From assembly GCA_024516035.1 (NCBI GenBank), contig CM044963.1:28512315-28576314 (forward strand): a stretch of 64,000 nucleotides of DNA. Direction: 5' to 3'. Source of the stretch: Bactericera cockerelli. Lineage: Eukaryota; Arthropoda; Insecta; Hemiptera; Triozidae. Of the stretch, positions 11,007 through 21,774 are shown piece after piece (position 1 is the stretch's first letter; each line of letters opens with the position of its first letter). Position numbers and translations under genes: made by a program. The notes beneath the pieces were generated by a model that did no database searches, was not told the origin of the DNA, and saw only the letters and a program-made list of their open reading frames with translations.

Positions 11007-14000
11007 GAATAAAAAACTTAATATTCTACAGTGGAACGCTAGATCCGCTGTAGCAAACAAAACTACCCTCGAAAAATTTTTATTCGATCAAAATGTGCAT
11101 ATTGCACTTATTTCTGAAACTTGGTTTAAACCGGGAGTTTTTGTAAATTTTCCCGGGTACAATATAATTAGGGAAGATAGGACTGATGGAAAGACAGGTG
11201 TAGCCATCTTTCTAAAAACAAATATTTTTTATGACGATAAAATTACTCATCATAAAATCTCAAACTTACAATGCTCTGCAGTATCAATTACCTTTAATGA
11301 AAAACCTTTAAATATTGTTTCCTTTTATAACCCCAACACAAATAACATCACTTTACAGGAATGGAGACGATTCTTCGACAGCTTTCCCGGGTCCAGCATA
11401 TTCGGGGGGGATGCCAACTGCCATCATCAAGCGTGGGGCTGTGGTCTGACGGATGCCAAAGGCCGCACTCTCCTGAATGCCGCGGATGACTCGAACCTTT
11501 TTCTTCTGAATACTGGAGAACCTACTCGCATGAGAAGTATAGCTCAAACAAATGTAAGCGCTGTAGATATAAGTTTAGTTACTAGCGACCTGAGCGTAAT
11601 CCTGGAGTGGAAAGTTTTGGATGATCCTATGGGTTCAGATCACTTTCCCATTCTAATCTCCTCTGATAATATCTCGATTAAATCAGTTTTAAAGAAACAA
11701 ATCAGAAAATGGAAAATAAAGCAAGCTAACTGGGAAATTTTTGAGAATGAAATGAAAAATCTGACAGGAAAATTAATACTTTCTGAAAAGGAAGAAGAAA
11801 AAATCTCGTACGTAAATTTCATAAAAAACCTAGAAATGGCTAGCGAGAAATCAATTCCTAAAGTATCACACTTCAATGAGAATTCAAAGTTCCGTAGACC
11901 CTGGTGGAACACCGAGTGCCAAAAGCTGCTGAAAGCCAGACAGCAAAAATTAAATCAATACAAAGAAACACTCTCAGTCGGAGATTTTCTTGAATATTCT
12001 AAAAGTGATGCAACTTTTAAAAAAGAATGTAAAAAAAGTAAACAAAAAGCATGGCAATCCTTTTGTAGCTCACTAAATAGACACGTAAAAATACGAGATG
12101 TCTGGCAGTCAATTAAACGTCTAAAAAATAAAAAAAAACCGCCCCTTCGATTCCCCTCCAAGAGGGAGAGTGGTCTGATGATCTGCTAAACTCCTTATGC
12201 CCTCCCTACGTTATGGAAAAAAATCCAATCCCTCACGAATCAAACGTGGTCTTTAATGATGAAATGAACAAAAAATTTACAATCCATGAGCTAAACAAAT
12301 CTTTGAAATCCAATTCAAACACGGCTCCAGGAATGGATAACATCCATTACTCCATGCTTCAAAATCTCCCAGTAGTAGCAAAACAGCATCTGTTAAACAT
12401 TTTAAACAACATTTGGGAGTTAGGAACTATACCAGAGGACTGGAGATGTGTAATTGTCGTTCCTTTTTTAAAACCGGGGAAACCCATAAATAACTATAAA
12501 TCTTACCGCCCAATAGCCTTAGCATCTTGCCTTTTAAAAACATTTGAAAGAATGATTAAGAACAGACTGGACTGGTGGTTAGAGAAAAACGATCTCCTGC
12601 CCGCTTCACAACAGGGCTTTCGAAAAACCAAGTCAGTCACTGAAGCCCAAGCAACCCTCGTTTTAGATATAGAGCAAGGTTTTGCAGACCAGATGTCAAC
12701 CCTAGCAATATTTTATGATGTAGAGGGCGCGTACAACGGAATCCAAATACCTATACTTATGCAAAAACTTCAGCGTATAAAAACTCCATACAGAATCTTG
12801 CGAATAATCTACTCAATTATTAGTCAAAGGCACTTATATTTACGAATTAATAATAAGCTTGTTGGTCCTAGGACAGCTTGTCTAGGCTTGGGACAAGGTG
12901 ATATATTGAGCTGTCCCCTCTACTCATTATATACAATGGATCTTGAATCGTCAATTCCTAAAGAAATAAAAATCGTTCAATTCGTAGACGATTTTTGTAT
13001 ATACTTCACCGATAAGACCCCAGAAATTAGCGAAACTCAAGTTAAAACTGGTATTCTAGCAGTGGAAAAATATATGTCTCGCAATGGTCTAAAAATATCG
13101 TACGCTAAAAGTGAAGCCGTTCTTTTTACACGAAAAAGGCGTCACAATATACCTTCAAAGATCAGGGCCAGTGAATATTAAATTCCGTTAAATAAACACG
13201 TTCGCTTCCTGGGATTAATAATCGAACAAAAGCTAAGCTGGACAAAACACATAGAACACATAGCAACGAAAGCTAACAAATATATCAATATTATGAAGTC
13301 TGTCTGCAATAAACATTGGGGAATGGACCCCCACACTGCTCTCACATTCTATCGAGGAACTATCAGATCCACATTGGACTTTGGATCAATTTTCTACGTG
13401 AACTCAGCTATAACCAATCTTAATAAGGTCCATATTGTTCAATCAAAAGCTATTAGAATAGCGATGGGTTATCTGAATAGCACGCCTATTGATGTAATGC
13501 TACAAGAAGCGAGGGAGAAATCTGTAACAGATAGAGCTCTACAACTCATAGACCGCTTTGTGATTAAATCAATGTCCATACAGAATAAAACACTTAGGAA
13601 ACTAAATGACTTAACAATAACTCACCTTACATCAAAAATATTGAAGGATAGGAAAAGCCCACCTCTGGTAGAAAGCTACTGCCGTCTGAACAAATATAAC
13701 TCGAAAATATTCTCTCGCGACAAACCTCCCATCTATTTATTTAGTTATGAGGTGACACAAACTCAAATACAAAAATATAGCCCCGAAGGTTATGAATCCG
13801 CCCCTGATCATCAAAAGGAAAGCTGGTTTCTTGGGGAAATAAAAGAAAGATGGCCCGATCCCTACCTAATCTTTACGGATGGCTCTAAGACCAGCAACTC
13901 GGTAGGATCAGCGTTTTTAGACCACCAAAATAAAAATCAAGGTCAATATAAACTTCATAAATTCGCCAGCATATTCTCGGCCGAAGCCTTTGCTATTCTA

Positions 14001-14726
14001 CAAGCACTTAAATACATACAGACAATAGGGAAAGAAGAAATCATTATTGTTTCGGATAGTAAAAGCTGTTTGGAAAAATTATATAACACAAGTAAATCAA
14101 ATAAAAACGTAGATCACATTATCTTGGAAATCCTTCAGGAGATATCCCACTTGTCAAAAAATAACATCAAGGTCACATTCGTCTGGGTCCGCGGTCACGT
14201 GGGCATCTCGGGTAACGAGGCTGTGGACCTTCTGGCCAAACAGGCAGCCAGAAATCTAGAGCCCCCTCTTTCTTTCCCTATGCCGCATTCTGACCTGAAG
14301 CATATCACAGATAAATATCATGAAGAAAAATGGAGAGCAAAAATATGTAATAAAGAAAACAACAAAGGTTTATTCTATAAAAACATCTTTTGTGTAAGTG
14401 ACAGTAAAACATGGTTTTATAAAGGTATAGCAAACCGGAAATACATCGTTGCCTTCAACAGACTGAGGTCTAATCATGCCATCTGTAGAGCTTATCTTAA
14501 TAAAATACAATTGTCTCCAAATAACCTATGTGAACAATGCCTTGTAAAAGAAGACTTCGAACATATATTAATGTGCTGCATAAAATACCAGGACTCTAGG
14601 AATGAACTCTTTCAAAGACTGAGCTATATCTTGGACCAGCCCTTTAATTACGTCAGTATTATCCAAAATCCTTCCTGCTATAATTCTGTTTATAAATATC
14701 TTGCTAAAAACAAAATATCTACCTAA
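10987..14726 (+). pseudogene. LINE ORF2: endonuclease, reverse transcriptase, RNase H (two lesions)
   Basis: The start is taken at the ATGATGATG cluster 10987-10995, overlapping the ORF1 stop, which suggests termination-reinitiation. An APE-type endonuclease shows ISETWF, GGDANCHHQAWGC and GSDHFPI. A reverse transcriptase (from about 12213) shows SYRPIALAS, GLGQGDILSCPLY and FVDDF, a variant of the YxDD box. RNase H (about 13870-14240) shows IFTDGS, SAEAFAIL, VSDSKSC and GNEAVDLLA. A terminal CEQC...H...CC cluster follows. A 1-nt frameshift near 12165-12175 and a TAA at 13179-13181 interrupt it. Confidence 0.85.
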
Positions 14727-15102
14727 AATAAAATGTAATCTGTATTCTGTAATGTAATATTTAATGTGTAATTAAAAATTAATAAAGTGGCTGTATGGGG
14801 TTATTTTTGCCCCAATGCCAATGCAAAAAAAAGAGAAAAAAAAAGTTTTTCAAGCTCCTCTGGCGATTGTATACAATTACCGGTTAAAGTAGGAAATAGA
14901 GTGTTTTTTAAGATTATTTCTTACTTTCACCAAAGACTCCGGTAAATGTATACAATTACCGGTAATTGTATACAATTACCGAATTATGTACATTTACCGT
15001 AACATATACATACATAGATATTGAAATGAATTAAACAAAACTTGATCAAGGGCGGTGCTAATGCCAACGACATTCTCTTCCTTTTTGATATTCATTTTGC
15101 AG

Positions 15103-15332
15103 ACGTCTCTCATACAATATCTGGTGTACAGTGATGGACACGACCCACGCATCACCAAAATGTTAGAATTGATTGATATATGGATTGTGGCCAGTGTAAA
15201 TCCAGACGGCTTTGCAGAAAGCATAATGGGAGAGTGTAATGAGTTAAGGGGCGAATGGAACGCGCACTTTAAAAATCTGGACGAGAATTTTCCACACCTA
15301 ATTAATTTCAATAAGGAAAAGAAACCCCGCCG
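15103..15332 (+). CDS. Copy A exon 2
   Basis: 230 nt, acceptor TTTTGCAG, donor GTAAGA, entering in phase 0 and leaving in phase 2, identical in length to copy B exon 2. It carries WIVASVNPDGF, the conserved NPDGF turn of M14B enzymes. The position before it, where active enzymes have R in TRIHI, reads D (IDIWI). The DLNRNFPD substrate-binding loop reads NLDENFPH, so the N-R pair is replaced by D-E. The frame is intact. Confidence 0.85.
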
Positions 15333-15344
15333 GTAAGAAATAAT

Positions 15345-15890
15345 ACCTCACACATCCTCTTACGCTCAGTCCAAGTGTCTGACTGATAATCCAGAGGTTG
15401 CGGGCGGGTTCAAAACCCAATTGGGACATGACAAGTTATGCCCTCATTTAGGATATTGACCACATAACAATACGTATTGGGTTCACAAATGGAATAATTA
15501 TTATTATTCAACAGTTTTGATCAATCTTTATTTACATTTTTTTTATATAGAGGCACAGTGAAAAGGTATAATTAATAAAAGGTAAACAAAGTTTGATCAA
15601 GGGTGGTGATAATGCCTTTGGTATTCTCTTCCAATAATGGAACTTATTAATCCTAATCGGGCAGTATAAATAAGGCGATATTTTTACTATGTTGTCTTTT
15701 GAATACATATAGCTAAGCCATAAGAGCAAAAGACAATAACACAAATCTTCGGCACCCTTAACAGGGTTGGCGTTAGGAAGGACATCCAGCCGTAAAATTC
15801 GGAAGTAGGAGTGCCAGAACCAACCAACCTCAACTACATGGAAAAGGTTGGACAGTGCCGACCCCAACTAAATTTGGGAAATGGCAAAGT
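15345..15890 (+). repeat. Degenerate tRNA-derived SINE pieces in intron 2
   Basis: CGGGTTCAAAACCC near 15404 is a B-box-like T arm, and TTGGGACATGACAAGTTATG matches the SINE at 21552. TCGGGCAGTATAAATAAGG near 15658 matches that SINE's 3' end. GATCAAGGGTGGTGATAATG (15595) recurs at 15046 and 53706 in similar form and is an unclassified short repeat. Confidence 0.4.
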
Positions 15891-16196
15891 GAAAGAAGAC
15901 AACTGTCACAGTGTCAAAGCTGTACAAGTGATCATATTTTTCAATAAATAAATTTTGTAGTGAATATGACAGCTAGTGCAATCACCCAAGATTTTTGAAT
16001 TGAAAGAAAACTAGACTTTTATGGAAGAAATGTCGTAGGCATCAGAACCACACTTGATAAAATTTTCGTATAACAATTTTAATATTCATGTTATTCCTAC
16101 TCTCTGAAATTCCTATAAAATAGTCGGAGTGAAGGGTGAAATTGTGACTACTGGAAGTAGACACTTTTAAACATCGAAATTTTAATGGATGAAATA

Positions 16197-16903
16197 TTAA
16201 AAAACACTGCCAATTATGGACACAATACTTCCTCGTGATTGTTTCACATTGTAAACACGTGCCAATTTTGAGATTTTATACAAAATTACTTGTATCTCTA
16301 AAACGACTGAACCGATTTTCTTCAAATTTATTTCATATGGTAGAATATCGTTTTTCTACATTATAGATTCCACAAAAAATTCTGTAAATTCGGCAAGTCC
16401 TGGTCCTTATTTTTTGACTTTTTTGTCCGAAATTTCGGACTTTCTTAAATATCAGAGTCAAATCATAATTAATTAAAAATAAAATAAAAATAGCATATGT
16501 AAAACAACAATATGCATATACATACAAAATTTCATCAAAATCGGGGGTACCGTTCACGAGATATAAGCGTTTAAGTAAAAAGTTAGTGGTCAGGCGTATG
16601 GTCTCTTTCACCCAGAACCGCTAGTACGAATTCGATGTCTCCTAAATGTGTGCAAAATTTCATCAAAGTCCGTCGAGTAGTTTCCGAGATTTGCGCGTTA
16701 CAAGGAATCGTTTTAACAGACCGACGGACCGAGTGACAGACAGACCGACAGACGGACACAAAACCAAATTTACTCAGGAGGTTATGAAACGTCCAGAAAT
16801 ATGAAAAAAATTGAAATCGGAGCAAAAATATATTTTTTTTTACAAAAACGAACACAATACTTCCGATTTCTAATATTAGAAATTTCTCGGAAGTAAAATG
16901 TAC
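16197..16903 (-). mobile_element. Element A copy in intron 2 of copy A
   Basis: A near-complete inverted copy: CACTGCCAATTATGGACAC at the left, TTTCTAATATTAGAAATTTC and CGGAAGT at the right. It contains the tract GACCGACGGACC and the phrase AAAATTTCATCAAAATCGGG shared with the other copies. No open frame is convincing. The region 15891-16196 before it shows nothing recognisable. Confidence 0.7.
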
Positions 16904-17105
16904 AAGTGTTTATCAGTTATGAGTGAATGAAGAGGATTTTTTCCTGATTATCTGTAGAAATTGTTAATATTTTTTGTTCTTCTATTGTAAACTGGACTAA
17001 CGATTCAAGTGCAAAGTTTCCATCATCACAACTACAGAATTGTACTAGCCTAATTGGAACATTTGTCATTGCAAGATTTATTACTGTACTCATTATTTTT
17101 TCCAG

Positions 17106-17547
17106 AAAATTTAAAAAATTCAACATAAGAATTTCTCAACCTGAAACTGAGGTTATGATCGACTTTATGAGAAGAAACCCATTCGTTCTCTCTGGAAACC
17201 TAAAAGGCGGCGCGCTTGTTGCAAGTTATCCCTGGGACTCCCCTAAAAAATCCAAGAAATATAAAAGTGTGACTCCGGATGATGCGATCTTTCAACAGTT
17301 GGCACTGGATTACGCTCAAAAGAATTGGATGATGGCACCTGGAAATGCATGTGGTCTAAATTTCAGAAATGGAATAAGTAACGGTCATGCATGGGGAAGA
17401 CATGTATATATTTTTTTTCTTGTGTTATATTATTATTATTGTCATTTTTATATTTACTTTTTCCCATTATTTGTCTGAATTTGTCTGTATGTTCTACTAA
17501 TAAAGTGTTTCTAAATAAATAAATAAAATAAATAAGACAGGCTGGCA
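17106..17547 (+). CDS. Copy A exon 3, interrupted 14 nt before its donor
   Basis: Acceptor TTTTTTCCAG, donor GTAAGA. Without the insertion at 17403-17533 plus one AAGACA repeat it is 305 nt, leaving in phase 1. It encodes QPETEVM, PFVLSGNLKGGALVASYPW and NGISNGHAWG. In active enzymes the motif NLHGG supplies the second zinc histidine; here it is NLKGG. The inserted tail makes translation run through GRHVYIFF to an early stop. Confidence 0.85.
17403..17533 (+). mobile_element. 131-bp retroposon tail inserted in exon 3 of copy A
   Basis: It is flanked by AAGACA (17397-17402 and 17534-17539). The insert is T-rich, contains CTAATAAAGTG and ends in (AAAT)n, resembling the LINE/SINE tails elsewhere in the window. 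Copy B shows the uninterrupted exon end at this position. Confidence 0.75.
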
Positions 17548-17621
17548 GTAAGAATACAAATTTGACAATTTTAATAGTTATTAATCTAGATTCTAGATGA
17601 AACTTTATTTTTATGTGGATA

Positions 17622-17800
17622 TACAGAGTGAACGAAAAGTCCCGGAACGGATTTTTATCTTTTTAACGGCTCAAGATAGACTTGAATTTTTTATGAAGTT
17701 CCAAGGCAAAATTTTCCATTTTTGATCGGAATTGAAATTTCTACAGGGTGTGCCAAAAGTAGTGAAATAGGCATCAACATTCAATTTTTAAACAAGGTGC
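17622..17800 (+). repeat. Left arm of a CAGAGTGAACGAAAAG foldback element
   Basis: CAGAGTGAACGAAAAGTCCC and the following CGGAACGGATTTTTA match the full foldback at 32132-32750. The flank GATTCTAGATGAAACTTT is shared as well, so the insertion predates the duplication of copies A and B. The right arm is missing here. Confidence 0.6.
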
Positions 17801-17971
17801 CTGGTTCCCCAGGTACCTTATGTGATAGTATAAGTGCATACACAATTACTCATAAGTATTTTATTTGATTCATTTTAATTAGTTTTATGTATATTTATTC
17901 TGTTTTTCAAAATATTGTAATGAAATGATGTACAAAAATAAAGCACAAAACTTAATATATAAAAAAAAAAT
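17801..17971 (+). repeat. Retroposon-like 3' tail with poly(A), abutting an exon 3 fragment
   Basis: The tail contains AAAATAAAGC near 17936 and an A10 run at 17961-17970 directly before the partial exon at 17972. The class is not identified. Confidence 0.4.
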
Positions 17972-18086
17972 GATCATGCGATCTTTCAAAAGATGGCACT
18001 GGATTACGCTCAAAAGAATTGGATGATGGCACCTGGAAATTCATGCAATCTAATTTCAATAATAGAATAAGTAACGGTCATGAATA
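17972..18086 (+). pseudogene. Partial second copy of exon 3 coding sequence
   Basis: About 115 nt repeat the middle of exon 3: AIFQKMALDYAQKNWMMAPG against AIFQQLALDYAQKNWMMAPG in the real exon. It then loses frame after CNLISI and meets TAA. It lacks a splice acceptor and starts right after a poly(A) run. It lies in intron 3, about 420 bp past the true exon. Confidence 0.8.
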
Positions 18087-18134
18087 ACTTTCGCTGAGAA
18101 CACATTTTTTTTTTTTTTTTTTATCTTCCGAATT

Positions 18135-18815
18135 TTATAAAGAATGCCATGTTTTTTATTCCTGTAAATTTAAAACTAAATTAGGCTGAGAATAATAAGC
18201 TTTTAAAATTTTCAAAAATCTGATCTGGGGCAGATTTGGTCCGGTGCAATGTTAGAAAATGTTACACCCTGTATTTTAGCAACGATTTCATTTTTTGTGC
18301 AATTTTTACTAACAAAGGTTCAGAATATTGTTTTTCACTCTATGAAATCAAAAAATATTCAAGTTAGTTTTTTACTTAGGCTGTAGAGAAAACCTTCTTT
18401 TTTTGACTCTACATGCCTTTACATTTACTTTAATTTCGTTTCAAAGCATAGAAAAGATAGTTTCTCCAGACTTTCATCCCAAAACGGCTATTTTCGAAAG
18501 ACCATTTACCACAAAAACTACGTGAAAAGGAAAATACTTTTATGAAAATTTATCTACAACCCTAGAAAAATACCAAGAGGAAATTTATTTGATTTCACAC
18601 AGTGCAAAACCTTTGTAAATAAAAATTCCACTTAAAAATTAATAGTCATTAAAATACAGGGTGTAACAGTTTTGAACTCTGCACCCTACCAGCTCCGCCA
18701 ATGATATAAGGTTTATGAAAAATTTAACAGCTCATTTTTCTCAGCCTATTTTATGCTTTAATACACAGGAATTTTTGGAATAAAAATGTGCCATTCTATT
18801 TATAATTCACTAGAA
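18135..18815. mobile_element. Palindromic foldback element with inner ACACCCTGTATTTTA
   Basis: The left arm contains GAATGCCATGTTTTTTATTC, TAGGCTGAGAA and TGTTACACCCTGTATTTTA. The right arm contains the mirror images AAATACAGGGTGTAACA, TTCTCAGCCTA and GAATAAAAATGTGCCATTC. The centre is a T-rich stretch near 18400-18480. No coding capacity. Confidence 0.6.
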
Positions 18816-19972
18816 CAGTGAAAAAATATGACCAGAGGATGGGCCATAGGGAAATTCTTCTCCTTACAACTCTTTACAGAATTGAAAAATTCTATCAAGT
18901 GGAGATTCTTTCCCACCAAAGACTGTGTTCAAATCATTCATACGAAAATTAATATATTGGATTCAGACTAAATAATTATTTTATTGGATAAGATGTTTTG
19001 GTACTAATATTAAAGTCAAACTCTCAAAACTAAGGAAAAATTTATGCTTTTGGTGAGATTTAAACACCAATAAATAATGTACTTTTATTGTCATTCAAAT
19101 ACAAATGGTATAATGAATATAGATGGTGATAGTAATTAACCTTGCGAACTTCCAAGCATCAAATAACTAGATTTGTCTGGTAACAGATATTTTTCACTAA
19201 GGCAAATGTTTGAGGCAGTAAGAGATCTATCCTCGCCCTATGTTTTTTAGAACCATGGCACCCACTAAGTCGTCAATTCAAAGTTTCACGAAGAGTATCA
19301 AAGGCTTTTTCAAAGTTTACAAATAGGAGTTCTCTCTTTTTTTCAACCAATTTCAAGACATCCTCCCGTATGTTGCAAAATAACGAAATTTAAAATCTAC
19401 TAAGCTATGTCCGTAAAGGTAGACTTGTGACTGTATTTTGGGTTTCGCCCTCTCCAAAATTAAACAAGTTTAAATATTTTAACCGGGCAAAAACACGAAA
19501 AAGATGGGAGACGGAAAACAAAAAAGTTAAAAACTGACATTTTCATTCATGTGAGACTGTTGCTTCAAGTTCATCCATTCTTTCTTAAAAAATAGATGAA
19601 GTTTGCACGTTTTGACCACCTTCAGTGCGTATAAATAATTTTTGCCATAGAGCAATTTAATTTTCAATGACTTTAATCAATAGAATAACTTGTCACCAGA
19701 GGGGCCTAAGTTGAGTAATATGTAGATACAAATGTTCAAGTATAAAAGAAAGGCTGAAGAAAAGGTTGTTAACAAACTTTATTATTTTTTTTGTCAACAT
19801 TAGTACCTTTAGTCTTGGTACAATGCTAGGATTAGTACCAACTTGATTTTATTGTTTTTTTTTTTTTTCATTTTCTTAACTTCTTCTCATTTTTCTTGTA
19901 AGTGGAGCTTGTAAAATCGCTTCGATGGAACAATGCTAAAAAAAAACATTGTTTTCTTCTCGTGCTCCTCAG
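18816..19972. other. Intron 3 of copy A, remainder
   Basis: AT-rich sequence similar, in inverted orientation, to 30254-31250 of copy B intron 3; for instance GTTTTTTAGAACCATGG... near 19242 mirrors 30870-30890. It is therefore ordinary duplicated intron. No other feature was recognised. Confidence 0.5.
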
Positions 19973-20382
19973 GCATGCAAGACTACAACTACGATTTCTC
20001 TGACTGCTTCGAACTCAGCTTCTATTTAGGCTGTTGCAAGCACCCCCTAGACAAGCACCTTCCTTTTTACTGGGACGCTAACTTGGAATCAATGCTGTCG
20101 TTTATAGAGCGAACTCGCACGGGTGTATACGGTGTGGTGCAGGACGATGAGTTTGCAGAGGAACCCATTGAGGATGCAGTTATCAATGTCAGAAACCTCA
20201 AAGAGATCGAGGTTACGTCAGCAGGAACATTTTGGAGACTGTTGAATCATGGATTGTATGACATAACCGCAAGTGCCCACGGATACAACAGTCAGACATT
20301 AAAAGCAAACGTAACCACTACTGATCCTCTGATCTACCTATCTTTTGCCTTAACTAGAAAGAAGTCGTTTTTTTCATGTTAA
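19973..20382 (+). CDS. Copy A exon 4 (end of peptidase domain and transthyretin-like domain)
   Basis: Acceptor CTCCTCAG, stop TAA at 20380-20382, about 136 codons. It begins MQDYNYDFSDCFELSFYLGC. In active M14B enzymes this reads MQDYNY...CFEITLEL, and the second E is catalytic; here it is Y. GVYGVV opens the transthyretin-like domain, which runs to the end and ends with a charged KK segment. No membrane anchor or GPI signal is apparent, so the product would be secreted. The frame is intact. Confidence 0.85.
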
Positions 20383-21545
20383 TAGTTTTTTCTTATTATT
20401 ATTATTACTATGGCTTGAGATGCCTGTGTCTCAATGCAAATTCTTCTTTTATTTCTTTACTTTTCGAACTTTTACACTTTATATAAATTATAATAAAAAA
20501 ATAACTGTACATGGTAGTGGTTTTTTCTATTATTGTTATTCATAACTTAAGTTGTCGATTTATTTTATCTACCGAAAACAGTGAAGGAGCGAAGGGGTAC
20601 TGAAGACCGTTTAGGTGTAAAATAAAAATGATTTTTCTAAGTTTATATAACGAAGCAAGGCTGTTTGACTTTTGTAGAGTCGTTAAAAAATATATTTTAG
20701 TTCAGTTGCGAAAATTTGTGATAAGAAAGCTAAGGGGGCCGCACTGTGGTAAAAAATCGAAAAGGGGCTGCAAAAAAAGGGCCGGTTGATATTTTTAATT
20801 AAACCCTATGCAGTGGAGTGGAGTGCTTGATACGATATTCATAATTCGATTAGATAATCTGTGTGAGGTTTACAGTTCACAGAACAACTATTTTAAATAC
20901 CCATAAGAATACAGAGATGCATTATACTAACCCCAAAGAAAGGAACTTGAAAATTAATGTACTTACAGTGTGAAAAATATTACAATGTAAAAAAAAAAAC
21001 AAAATAAAGTAAAATATATATTGTTATTTGTCTATTTTCTTAGGGAATTGTTTGATTTTGCTTTATCTTAAATGAACAGTACAGAAAATAATAGATGATA
21101 ATTAAAAATTACCCAAAAAGATTAGTTATATACGAGACACGTCCATAAAGTAAGAGTACTTGATTTGTGTAGACCTCATTTACAAAATAGAAAATTACCT
21201 GGTTGTATATATTATAAATGTAAAAAGCCTTTATTTGTACAATTAAATTTACAAAACATAACTACAGAACATTTTGTACAAAATTAGACTAATATCTGAG
21301 GCCTCCGGTTGTATATTAAGTATCAGTTATTGTCAAATGTCAATGTAATTGATATCACAATCGATACAGGTGGTGATAAGAGGAATCAAATTTTTATGAA
21401 TCCTGGAAATACCTAACGTCAGTTCTTTGGCCCAACTCTCTACCTCTTCGTCAGTTGAAAACCTTTTTCCACCCATGTGCATCTTCAGGACAGTGACCAC
21501 GTGGTAGTCTGAAAGTGTCCGTTCAGGGGAATTCACTATCTGGTT
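20383..21545 (+). other. 3' flank of copy A with polyadenylation signal and inverted homology to copy B flank
   Basis: AATAAA lies at 20492-20497. The segment 21123-21260 (GAGACACGTCCATAAAG, GTAGACCTCATTTAC, AAAGCCTTTATTTG) recurs inverted at 28310-28400 and 28927-28985. The inverted duplication therefore extends at least 0.75 kb beyond exon 4. A GC-rich patch (GGGGCTGCAAAAAAAGGG) near 20764 is unexplained. Confidence 0.55.
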
Positions 21546-21551
21546 CAAGAT

Positions 21552-21762
21552 GTCCCGGTAGCTCAGTGGTAAAGGTGGCACTCTGAGAATCCAGAAATTC
21601 GAGAGGTCGTGGGTTCGAAACCCAGCCGGGACATGACAAGTTATCCTCCCATTTGGGATTTTTACCACATAATAATATGTCTTGGGCTTACTGCTGGAAT
21701 AATGGGACTTTAATAGTCTTAATCGGGCAGTCTAAATAAGACGATATTATTATTATTATAAA
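21552..21762 (+). repeat. tRNA-derived SINE with intact acceptor stem
   Basis: GTCCCGG (21552) pairs perfectly with CCGGGAC (21626). TAGCTCAGTGG is an A box and GGGTTCGAAACCC a B box and T arm. The tail GACAAGTTATCCTCCCATTT to TAAATAAGACG ends in an (ATT)n run, so it is a SINE and not a tRNA gene. Relatives occur at 15345, 36735 (-) and 61440 (-). Confidence 0.75.
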
Positions 21763-21774
21763 AAAGATCGGACT

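Larger units (their letters stand above)
8056..14843 (+). mobile_element. Full-length non-LTR retrotransposon (I/LOA-like), carrying a mariner
   Basis: It is flanked by the 12-bp direct repeat AGTTTTTCAAGC (8044-8055 and 14844-14855) and ends in an A-rich tail after AATAAA near 14780. It encodes a zinc-knuckle ORF1 and an ORF2 with endonuclease, reverse transcriptase and RNase H, the set found in I, LOA and R1 groups. Without the mariner at 8253-9543 it is about 5.5 kb, so it looks complete. ORF2 has one frameshift and one nonsense codon, so this copy is recent but inactive. Confidence 0.85.
7849..15004. mobile_element. Small TIR element (MITE) split by a full-length LINE
   Basis: Inverted ends beginning TGTTACGGTAAA are flanked by TATA at 7845-7848 and 15005-15008. 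Both ends repeat the motif TAATTGTATACAATTACCGG. Without the LINE (8056-14843) and its 12-bp duplication the element is about 350 bp. The family is unassigned; the motif GTATACAATTACCGG is itself palindromic and repeated, possibly a binding site. Confidence 0.7.
1265..20382 (+). pseudogene. M14B carboxypeptidase-like gene, copy A (four exons, disrupted)
   Basis: Four exons with matching splice phases (0, 2, 1) encode a signal peptide, an M14 carboxypeptidase-like domain and a C-terminal transthyretin-like domain, the layout of secreted carboxypeptidase M/D-type proteins. Introns span about 12 kb, 1.8 kb and 2.4 kb and are packed with transposons. Catalytic residues are largely replaced: HxxE reads HGND, the NR substrate pair reads DE, the second zinc histidine in the NLHGG motif reads K, and the catalytic glutamate of the FEITLEL motif reads Y. 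The frame is also broken by a Helitron inside exon 1 and a 131-bp retroposon tail inside exon 3. Copy B is its inverted partner. Family membership is seen in the sequence; loss of activity is inferred. Confidence 0.85.

Noticed and set aside
8253..15004. Copy A intron 1 LINE as a gene-embedded host coding sequence
   Set aside because: Its target duplication, A-rich end and endonuclease/RT/RNase H domains mark it as a retrotransposon.
21552..21632. Possible functional tRNA gene
   Set aside because: The acceptor stem pairs, but the anticodon arm is not convincing and the unit continues into a SINE body with degenerate relatives in the window.
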